A stretch of 64,000 bases of DNA from NCBI GenBank assembly GCA_914767715.1, contig OU612067.1, positions 20,279,001 to 20,343,000 on the forward strand. The letters run 5' to 3'. This document shows positions 37,973-48,309 of this stretch, in pieces. A program made the position numbers and the translations under genes. A model generated the notes under the pieces. The model made no database searches, was not told the origin of the DNA, and worked only from the letters and a program-made list of their open reading frames with translations. The DNA comes from Membranipora membranacea. Taxonomy: Eukaryota > Bryozoa > Gymnolaemata > Cheilostomatida > Membraniporidae. Each line of letters begins with the position of its first letter. The stretch's first letter is position 1.

Positions 37973-38741
37973 CTGTGAAGGATAGAGACAAGATAAGGTG
38001 AAACAAGACTAATCATGGTATGATAAAAGGGGGAAAAAAGGTGGGAACTAGATATTCTGTGATAAAATTTTAGAACAGAATTTCCTGATGATCAAGTCAG
38101 GCGAAAATTGTATTGAAATTGCTAACAGGTGGGGCTACGTAAAGTAAAAATTTTCAGATTAAACATCTTTACTCTGTATGGGTTTGTAACTAGTCACTAA
38201 CTAGCCTTAGACTATCTAGATGTGTTTATAACAGGTTATTTCGCTATGAAAATCCATCAATAAGGTTTCGTATATATATGCTTGCTGACGCAAAACAATC
38301 CAGCTGCCTCATTCACAATCGGATATCAACACTTTTAAGCAGATACAATGTGGTATGATGACCACTAAGCAGTCCTGGTTTGACAGTTTTAACTTGGGTG
38401 ACCTTTTACAATGATGTGCGGTTGAATTTGTCATTAGTGGACACATTTTTAAACAAAACAAAAGTAGCCATAATTCAAATTTCTTATGACCTGATGAACC
38501 TTTTTTGCACCTGACCGACCGTGTTCAAAAGCCAAGCGAGAGAGAAGGGGTGCTGTAGCCCCCTCCCTCAACGAAAAAGGAAGATCGAACGGGAGGCAAA
38601 ACAACTTTTATGTTTAAAATAACTGTCTTGCAAATACAACTTCAAGCTTGCAGGATATTATTATTGATATATGGGAGGGACAGGATAGGATATCATAATT
38701 CAATTTTGCAATGCAACTTATGGTAAGATATAGATCCTCAC

Positions 38742-38761
38742 CCTCGTGTTCTTCACTATCA
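38742..38761 (-). CDS. Possible 20-nt upstream microexon of the SPFH-like gene
   Basis: Between an acceptor (CAATATTAG) and a donor (GAGG|GTGAGG) lies 1+18+1 nt encoding DSEEHE. Its end phase fits exon 37972-37901, and the sequence resembles that exon's own DSSEEQEG. It could be a real microexon or a decayed exon duplicate. The gene's start codon is not identified. Confidence 0.3.
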
Positions 38762-40711
38762 CTAATATTGAGTTATTAGGGATATCTTATGTTAGCCGCG
38801 CCCTCCGCTGTGTCAAAACTGCATTGCCACCTCCTGTCAACCTGCATAATGAATTTAATAATATAAACAGTCATCAACACAAGAATCAGGGGCAGTCAAA
38901 CATTGCCAGATACCCAGGTTTTTGAGAACTCCATTGATAACAGTGAGTAATACTAGCATTAAATCAGCAGCCCCCACAAATATGGAACAAGGCCAATAAT
39001 GTAATACTCTACAGTAACCTTCAGTTATACAATTATATTATAATACATTAATCTGAGTCTTAACTCTTTATTCACAGCCTATTACTTGCTCATAGCACTC
39101 GGCACAGTTTGACCTATTTTTGGATGTCTGCTGCTTTTTAATTGTAGTCGACTGGGTCCTTACAACAATATCCTGTAGCGAGATTTGTCTGTAGTTAATG
39201 TCCAGTCGTTATAAATATCAGTGTAGCGATAGCAGAATTTGGCAGATTGCTGCGGTTGTGGCTGAAGTGCGTTGACCGCGTCTCGCATCCAACCGGATTT
39301 CAGTCCCGGTGTTCCTAATGATTTGGGATCACTTCGGTAGAGATTAGTACATGTGTATGGGGCGATGTAATAACAGTGCTAACATGGACAGACAAGGGAC
39401 GATCAAGAAAACAATGTTGACGGGAGAGATGTGAACTTTTCAAGCACACATGACAATGGTAGGTTGAATGCATTGCTGCAATCAATTGGATGAGTGCTAC
39501 CCACAGCGTATTTTATCAACCTCATTTACGAGGATGATCAATATCATTAACTACCATTAATCAGGCTGAGCCAGTGACGATGGAATGTGTACAAGAGAAG
39601 GGCAACACAGGGCACAACAAACAAGCTGTAGCGGTGTGCGGACAAGCTATCAGGCCATGATGATGGGGGTTACTTTACCACCACCAAAGCTCGATCAGCA
39701 TAACTTTGTGTGATGTGTCACGGCAGGATTGAGGCGTATGTGATGTTTAAAGAATATCAATTAAATAACAATAAACGTAGAAGCGACTGCCTGGCCAAGA
39801 CGATGTCCACTCAGTCACTCAATCTGCTGCCTGTCTCTTTTTTTCAATTACAATAACATCATTCATATTACCAAGTAGAGTATTACCCATTGAGCCATTG
39901 ATACTGTACTTACTCCAATGAGTCCTGCTTACTAGTAGGCCTACTACTACTACTACCAAAATCTTGGTATTGGCCTGGCAATATTAGATTGGCTCCCCTA
40001 GGAGGTGGGGTAGCATTTATATATATTTAGTATATTTTTAATCATGATCATCTGAGCTGATAGTGCTAGATAGATAGGGATAGCCAGTCACTGACTACTA
40101 GTAGTCAGTGAGTGACTGTGAGTGACAGCTAGTGGAAACTTGAAAACTAGGAAAACAAAGAAAGGAGTAGTAGGAAAACAGTTTAATTTGGGCTACTGAT
40201 TGGTTAATAAAAGCTCTCTAAGATGCATGTTGCCAGCCACTCTCAATCAGAGATCTGGCTTTCCTATTTATACCGAGCATACCTTACTATGATTCAGAGT
40301 CAAGGGGGACGTTGAATGTGGCTAACAAGCTCTTCCCGTTGAATTACTCCCTTGTTTACTATTTCTTCCTGGCTACCATACATTCACTACTTTGGGTGTA
40401 CACATTGTCACATGACCATATTTGCCCAATCACATAATATATTTTAGGGCCATTGTTTTACCGCTACACATTGACTCACCCAGGTTCTGACAAACATTCT
40501 GTTGTTTAGGACTATTCAACATATTCCTCATCGATAAAAACATTGGGTGTGGAACTCAGGTATCACCATCTGCATTTTTTTCTGTTGGCAGTGAACTAGT
40601 AAAGACTACTATAGCTATCCTTCATTTAATGGTGCAACAAACACTCTTTCACCATTCTCATATAGTGTGTTTCCCTGATCAATCACTCAACAGCAAGACA
40701 AAGTCACCCTG
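38762..40711. other. Divergent intergenic region
   Basis: Separates the minus-strand SPFH-like gene from the plus-strand RIOK3-like exons. It holds a possible tRNA-derived repeat at 39250-39320 and a small palindrome (CACTGACTACTAGTAGTCAGTG-like) near 40090-40115. No coding exon could be supported. Confidence 0.4.
39250..39320 (+). repeat. tRNA-like sequence, probable SINE head
   Basis: GTGGCTGAAGTGCGTTGACC (box-A-like) is followed 25-30 bases later by GGATTTCAGTCCC (box-B-like). Neither matches perfectly, and the arms do not fold into a convincing tRNA, so a SINE head or old pseudogene is more likely than a tRNA gene. Confidence 0.35.
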
Positions 40712-42470
40712 ATGGAAGGTAAAGCAGCTACCACAGCATGGAAAGGCTGGAATGTCAATACAACCCCAGCAATACTTGAAGATGTTGTTATGAGGCTTTA
40801 GCCAGGTAGGTACATCATCACATTGAATTGATTGTTGTGTTAAATTTGTAAGAATTGTGAGAAAATCATATCCATGGCAAGAACAGTAAATAAGTTATCC
40901 ATATCTTGACACAAACAGCTAACCAGCAGTGAGAAAAAAAACAGTGAAGATAAGTTCAAGTTTGATAAAACAATTACAATAGAATAGTGGTATAAAATTA
41001 TAAAAGAAGTTATATGTAACTGCTACCACCTTAGGCTACTTACTTTCACCAGAGAGGATTGTCCCTGCTTTCATACATTACAAAGAGAAGTGACTCTTCT
41101 TTCATCCAGTCAGATTCCACAATGTGGTAGATTGCTAAGGCGTGAACAAAGCGTTGAAAGGAGCTGAATGTCATAATGAGATACTCCATACAGTTCCTCA
41201 GTAGATACAGTAGGCTCTCTACCACAGGCGTCCGGAGTTACCTTTGTGAACTTTGCTAATGTCCATGATCAACCACCGCCCAACAAATGTTTGTTGGGGG
41301 GGGGGGGGGTTGGTTGATTATGGACTTCGGCAAAGTATACATACATGCTTGTAACTCCAGATGCCTATGCTCTCTACCACTCAAATTTAGTGGTAGGGGT
41401 CATAATAATGATACTATACACGTCGCTGGGCTGTGATAACCCTTCAAGCGATATATCGTATGGTAGCATCTACGACTGACGTGTCAGAGGAGAATGAACA
41501 TGAGCTTAGGTAGTTGATTCATCAGCCATAGGAAGCAAAAGTCCTTTCCTTTTGGGTTTACTGCATGCTAAAATCGTTTGATGTAGATTTTTTATCTGTT
41601 TTAGGAATTGGCAGAATAGATAGAGAGAGAGAGGAATTTGAGAAAATATACGGGAATACAGAGTTTCCTGAGTTAGCTGATCAGGGCTGCAGCTCCGCGC
41701 AGGCGTAAATTCAACTTAGAAAATATGGCCTGCACTCGGAATTGCTCCCGCAAAACTGTTGAGTCACAGGCAAAACGTGCCTACAGAAACTTCAAAACCA
41801 CACTTTATGCTTGCAGCCTATCATTAAGGTCGGGGGAATTCAAAATTCTGGCAACCCAGATCAATCCTGATCAAGATCTGAACCAATCGTCTCCAGTTTA
41901 TTCACCTGGTGGCTCCATAAATTATACGAATAGTTATCACAATACATCACTATGTAGGCTAACACAATTTGTACTGTTCATAACAAGAGACCACAACACA
42001 AGATTTACTTGAGGGCCTTTTAATTAGAATGAGCAATGCTTTACTAAAGAAAATTATCACTATCACATCGCTCAAAATTATCGTCCACTTGGTCATTAAA
42101 TTAAACATATCCATTCCCAGTCACGCAGTCAGAATATATATAGCTCCATCAATGAGTGAGCGCCAAGCAGGTCTCACTCAGTGAGTGAGCGATCAGATTG
42201 CGAATTTGGCTGTTTTTAATTGAAAGACCCCCCCCCCAGATTATTGAGTCTGCATTTCTAGAAGATTCGATATGTGTGGGGATATCAAATTATGTTATTT
42301 GCAATGATTACAGAGTGAATGATGTTCCGGCTGAGTTTTTAGTCGGTGAAGCAGACTAAGGAGACACTTCCAATGATCTGCTCATGGCTCAGATGCTACA
42401 GATCGAATTCGATAAAGAGGCCGATAAAATGCTCAAGTGAGAACAGGATAATTATAATAGAAACAGCAAG
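40712..42470 (+). pseudogene. RIOK3-like 5' exons with three in-frame stops
   Basis: Three plus-strand exons join in phase: 40712-40805 (starts ATG), 41605-41704, 42314-42470. Exon 1 has a W..W....T....LEDV pattern; exon 3 has SNDLLMAQMLQIEFDKEADK, which matches the N-terminal region of the atypical kinase RIOK3 well. Stops interrupt: TAG 40799-40801, TAA 42357-42359, TGA 42438-42440; each could come from a Gln or Arg codon by one C-to-T change. No kinase-domain exon is recognisable downstream, where a 3.2-kb inverted-repeat element starts ~520 bp later. Intact splice borders argue against a processed copy; this looks like a decayed or truncated duplicate. Exons 1-2 are less certain than exon 3. 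Confidence 0.6.
41225..41375. repeat. Poly-G-centred hairpin
   Basis: GTTACCTTTGTGAACTTTGC..GTCCATGATCAACC on the left pairs with GGTTGATTATGGACTTCGGCAAAGT..TTGTAACTCC on the right, around a G run. The shape is like the hairpins at 5.4 and 51.7 kb, but the arm sequence differs. It lies in the intron between RIOK3-like exons 1 and 2. Confidence 0.5.
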
Positions 42471-42991
42471 GTAAGAATATAAGATAAGATAGCGTGTCAT
42501 TGGTGAACCCGTCAAAGAACGTTTACAATCGTTTAAAAAGGCTATGTGTTTGTGAGGGCATATCATTTAAACTATGTAAAAACCTGAGTGAGCTAGGGAG
42601 AACTTAGGAGTTTGAAATATCAATTCTTTTTCTTTGGTCAACCCTTTTTGAGGTGAATACCATCCATGCGTCATTTTGCTATACATAGTGATAGAAATAT
42701 GATGCTGGTACACAAGAAAAAATATCTTCACATGTTGTCAGATTTTTTATATCTACTGACAGATTTTGCAACCTTGCATGAGTAGGTGGCATGTCCCTCT
42801 TTACTTCTTTGCTTCATATCTTATGAGCAATATTGTAACAATTATCAGTCCCCCCCCCGCATATGAAATAGGCTGCCAGGCTTTAACTGAACATCTCTTG
42901 CTATGAATCATGTCCGTATAATATTGTTTCCAGCATGACCATATATCAAACATATTTCAAAGTTTTCTGATCCTGGTCAAAAAAGGAGGAA

Positions 42992-45900
42992 GGTTAAACC
43001 ACTAGGTGGCTCAATATTACTTATGCATCACATGATTCTTCACCTCAGTAATGATATGCTTCTTTAAAAAATTAGTCCACTCTTAGTGCATTATATATCT
43101 ATCTATCGCAGTAGAGGCCTTCCTAAAAACGCTCGAATAAAATTAACCCTGAAGGGGTGTGATATTTGATGTCACAGAGCTGTTAGTGCACTGTGTTGAT
43201 AGAAATTCCTCAACAACTTTAGCTTCACGCTTCAACATCTTTGTTGACTACACACAGTATCCTAGGGGATGCGGTTATGTCGGCATGGCCAATGTTTTAT
43301 AATCTTTGACAAGGCTCTTCCCCCATAAAATACCACATTGCTGTCAAAACAAACATTATTGTGGCTCATAAAAAAATTACCTCATCGATGACTGCAAATT
43401 ATGCTCACAGATATAATGCTTACTCTGTGATATGCTCATCGTATAAACATCCATGACCATAGAATCACAGAGTAAGGATTATATCAAGAATCTTTGTCAC
43501 AGTTAGCCGCAGCGCAGTATTTTCGGATTTACCTCGGCTCGCCATCTATCCGGCACATTATTTAGGATTTTATCATCATATAGAATTTTTGTCTGCTCAT
43601 AAATTTTGATCAATTAAAAATCTCCAATTATAAATATACAATGGATGGCAAACAGCAGGTCAAGGCAGTAAAGTTCACATAATTATACATAGGGCATACT
43701 ATAAACTTGTCAGTTTCAAGAATATGAGAACAGTAACACAGTTCATGTCTAAAGCTTTATCTAAAGTCTAAAGCTATAACAAATTTGAATGGTAATGTCT
43801 AAAAGTCCTTGATCTCCTTTCAGTCGCCTTATTTTCACTAACTTCGTGCAGCCGATGACTCAGCTATCGCTGGATTATTTTATTATCTGACCTGCGTCTT
43901 ACCTCAGTTTATAGTATATGTCATTTATTCTCAATCGAACACACACACATACCGCCACCAATGACTATGACATGACACTCCCGCTGTTCCCTGTCCACAG
44001 CAATTCAAGCATGAAAACGAGTGTTTGTCATTTTAGGATGCTGCGCTCGCTTGCTCTGTTTATATAAGATTACAATGTAGAAATGATTTCTTTCTGCAGA
44101 CATAGCCTTACTTATTTCAGATTTGCCTGAGAATGGTTCATGCAATTCTCTTGATTTTTTTTACATGTGTTACCAGAACATATGAGCCACAGTCTAGGCA
44201 TTTATTCATGTAGTCAGTCAATGGATTTTGCAAATATATTTGATTTAGTGGCTAACATTCCTTTGTGAGATGAGTAAGACAAGGTACACACAATACTATT
44301 TAGCCCTTACATCAAACAAAGTTTCCTATGACCAACAGTCATTCTAAGCTGACCAAAGGAAGGTGTCAGATTTATGAAATTTGTCATTCACAAGCTGAAA
44401 ACTAGATAAAAACAGCCCAAAAACAGGCTTCTTTTCTCCCTCCCCCTCCAACATAATCTTTTTGTGAACCATGAAAATAATCATTATTACCAATCACCTC
44501 AAACAAGATACTTACTTGAGAACATTTGCTCCAATTTAAGAGGTAAATTTGGCTATAGAGACGGCCCAAAAAGTGTCCAGTTCATAGCGCCATATGGACA
44601 TGTCTCTTCTAAGCAAAAATTACCCAACCATCTGCATGAATGAGGGGGCCTTTATTTTAGATTGAGCTTAGCGTTATAACATGAAAACTCAGGTCCATAC
44701 TCTAGTACTCAACTACATCAGTGAAACTCCACCCATAATCTCAGCTATCATATAGTTAACCTACCAGGCGTTTAGTCGCTGGCAAAATAGTAAGTGGTAA
44801 GATCACCACAGTTGCATTTATATCACCTTCTCTTGGTAGTCAAACTATCGTTAGTCATGTTTCCCCTCAAACGCTATGATAAGGCCAGTGTCACTTAGTT
44901 GATCCTACAGTGTACTTTATAGTTTTTTACCAAATCTTGCAATAAGATCCTACGATATCCTCTCGAGTAAGATCCGTACTAACTCGATACTCAAATATTT
45001 GAATTCATTTTCAAAGAAACTGATCTGTGCATTGACATAGACTGCACTTATTCAGTAATATTGATAGTCCATGTTTAGATGTGCTGAGTAACTGTGGTGC
45101 ACAAATGGACAAGATCTGATGCCACAAAACAGAAAGCTTCTCCAAGTCACCCACTGTTAACACATTTCAATACTACTCTCTAGGAGGCCGTCAAATTCAT
45201 TTGGATTTTTTATCACCCTGAAGACTGAAATAACTAGATAACACATTTATTTACATGGATCTACTTTAAGACATGCAAATACTAGTTTTTGATGTAAAGA
45301 GAACTGTTTATCTGAGTAAGTCTTGTGTGTCAAAACATCTTAAAGTTAGTAAAGATTGCTAAAAAAAATCCTCAAAACTCAAAATCACTTGTTAGTAATC
45401 ATCACATGATTTTGATTTTTACATCATTGAGATGCCTGAAATGTCTAGATCTAAAATATTTTTATTTGAAGTTTCAGTGAAATTTGGAAATACATAATTT
45501 TCATGAAAAACAACCAGGCTACCTGTGTAAATTTTGAATTTCCTATTGAAATTCTATTGAAAGCCACTAATCATAAAGCTCATAATTGAAGCGTAACACT
45601 CGTTTTCATGCGGCCGCTTGCCTATTCAACTGAAGACCGCAGTTTGATAGGAGTGTCATATCTTAGTATTTATAATCTTTGCCGCCACTGCGCTTTTTGT
45701 AGAATAAAATTCCAACTTTGTTTACTTAGCCAGTGGATTTCAGTAGAGTATTGTATTCAATGGGGGCCTTTCATAGAATATCTTACTACACAATATAGCC
45801 TTAGTTTAGTGCTCTGTGTTGACCTATATTTGCAGAAATCACACAAATAAGCTGACTTTTTAGAACATCAGATCTCAAGTTTGGGGATTGGGGATGCCAG

Positions 45901-46228
45901 TGGCCTTCCATGAGGTTGCAATTGAGATGTGGATGCAAAGGCTCATAGTGGAAGATGAAAATCAGCACCATGGATTTTCTGCTGTATTGAATACAAGATA
46001 GCTCGGTTTGTTTTGATTTTACAATAGGCTGATCACTCAAACAGTCTTCTGACTTCACAAAACGTTAGTCTGGCTTGATGTGAGCGTTTTTGGGAAGGCC
46101 TCTACTGCGATAGATATAGAATGCACTAATAGTGGACCAATTTTCTAAAGAAACACATCATTACTGAGCTAAAGAATCAGAGAATAATTTGATGCATGAA
46201 TAAAATTAATCCACCTAGTTGTTTAACT
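42992..46228. mobile_element. 3.2-kb segment bounded by ~140-bp inverted repeats
   Basis: The left arm (about 42992-43130, from GTTAAACCACTAGGTGG to GCAGTAGAGGCCTTCC) matches the inverse of the right arm (about 46086-46228) at roughly 80% by eye. The interior has no transposase I can recognise. A non-autonomous DNA transposon, or two insertions of one short element in opposite orientation, both fit. Confidence 0.55.
43420..43478. repeat. Facing ends shared with the 22.3-kb fold-back
   Basis: CTTACTCTGTGAT and ATCACAGAGTAAGGA lie ~35 bases apart. These match the terminal sequence of the element at 22319-23004 but in right-end/left-end order, as if two copies abutted or the middle was lost. 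Confidence 0.45.
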
Positions 46229-46230
46229 TC

Positions 46231-48309
46231 TTTGGTGAGTGACTGGATGGGTTTACTGATAAGATAAAATGGGACTTAAATGGACGAAAATCAGGGGTGG
46301 AGAAATTGTGGGAGATATTTTGTCGGGGGAAGTGAGTTTGTTGTGGATTGTCGGTCTCAAACAGCAATTGGGATAAACTAGAGTTTTATGGAATAATTGG
46401 CAAATGCCATAAATAGATCTAGATTGTAAATATATAAAAACTATATTTTTGGATAATACTCATTTGTTGAGAATCTTTTACAGAATACCCAAACAAAAAT
46501 GAAAAGATAAAAATAAAGTCACAAAGATGTTATGCATAATTGATGAGAAATATATGATATGGATGGACTTGATCTTATGTGAATCGGTAAATAATTAAAA
46601 GTGGTAGCTCAAATTGTAAGCTTCATTACAGCAATGAACTCCCTCTTCCTCGGGAGTTCATTGATTACAGCTAAATAGCTTATAGACTATATCACATCAC
46701 CCCCTTTTTGGTTAGGAATAGGGAGCGCTCCTGTTTTAGTAAGGAACGATTTAGTTCCACGTTTTCATCACATATTTGATGTGTGCACAAGCAGTCTAGT
46801 CCTTTAGATGATAATCTCATGATGTTTTTATACCAAAGGTCAGCCTAAGTCAACAACACACACTATTATGTAGACTAAGCACCTTGAAATCTGTGGTATT
46901 ACGTTCGGAGGCTCAACCTGAATCCTCATTTGATTTAGATGTAGACTGGATTAGACCTTTTGGCAAACACATGATGTGCTGCTAGTCAACATTGGTGTTC
47001 CAAATGTAATTCACTTCTGCAAAATGTGTGATCTTTATCAGATTTATTTGAGCAAATTGTCCATTATTTTGCAGCCCAAAAGAGAGTTAAAAGTTTCAAG
47101 GCCCTAGCCAGGAAAATAATCACCCCTTATCCTCTCTTTGGCCATCAAGATCCCAAACAGGAGTTGGTTGTTCACTAAGAGACACATTTGCCTAATGATG
47201 AGTAATTAAACACTTTTAGGGTAGCCAATTGATCTTAATTTTCAGCTTACTTTTCTATTGTTTTTATGGACTTTAACCTAATGATTGATTAAAATTAAGG
47301 GATACATCCAGTTTATGCTGGTCTAGACATCTAATAGTATTCCATATATTACACCACCAAGTCATGTTGCAAAGACATGCACATGAAAAAATCAAGAAGA
47401 ACTAGTGTAGTGTTGGTATTGTGTAACTTAACTACGTGATTCACTCTAAATTCAGTTGATGTTTTGAAAATTGTAACAAGCTCAGACGAGCGAGCGGTTG
47501 CTGAACCTGATATTGTGGCGATTAGCTGCCAAAGGGTTTCACATTGTATGGCAGCTTGACAACAAACCACCACAACATCACCAATATTGACCGTCACACC
47601 CTGGCATTCAGACTACACTATTATCATGTGTATCTCTGATCGGTAGAGTCAAATTAGTAGGAGTACCTAACATCTACCAACTTTTACTAACTAATTTAAA
47701 CACGGGCCGTTACACCAAATTCCTTGCGATGGTACTTACAGTAAATTATTTGGTTCTATTGATCAGAGATATACATGCAATAGTACATCACGCAATCAAT
47801 GTGCTCCCCGCATGCCCCTCACCTCTTGCTGGCCATGAAAAACTGCATTTGACTAATTTATTGACTTAATTATGTACTTTGTTCAAGCTGATTCCTGGTT
47901 CTCTCAGAGTGCCATATGGTTAAGAAAAGACAATATTATGGTTTCAAAATTTGTTAAGTTAGTTTTGCACAAGACTTGGTGGTCACTAAAGGTTAGAAGT
48001 AAGCACAGATAAAGTCAACATGGCTACGGTATCCCTCAGGCAGTGTGTTTACTGAGAACAGCTTCAATTACTTTTTCTGTCCTCTAAACCCGCCCTAACA
48101 CCCGTGAGAAAGACATGTCAAGACTAGAATAACTTTGATCCAATTTGCCTGTATTCCAGTTGCTCCCCTCACACTGGTCATGTGGTCACTGCGGCGAATG
48201 CAGGCAAATGGACCAAACTTGGTGTACTCAAGATAAGATTTTACAACCTTTCTTACCTGACCTTATTTGCATGCATATCATACCATATGTGATCACTTTT
48301 TACTTGCAG
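46231..48309. other. Upstream flank of the Mondo exons
   Basis: A Mondo homologue should have N-terminal glucose-sensing exons in this direction. I searched by eye for their conserved Trp- and Lys-rich patterns and saw none here. Present is the palindrome at 46634-46668. Confidence 0.35.
46634..46668. repeat. Short palindrome shared with 9.6 kb
   Basis: CAATGAACTCCCTCTTCC and GGGAGTTCATTG form a hairpin; the same sequence is in the tRNA-like repeat at 9592-9735. No box A is seen here. Confidence 0.5.

Noticed and set aside
41725-42012. 95-codon plus-strand frame between RIOK3-like exons
   Set aside because: It lies in the intron between two phase-matched exons and shows no similarity.
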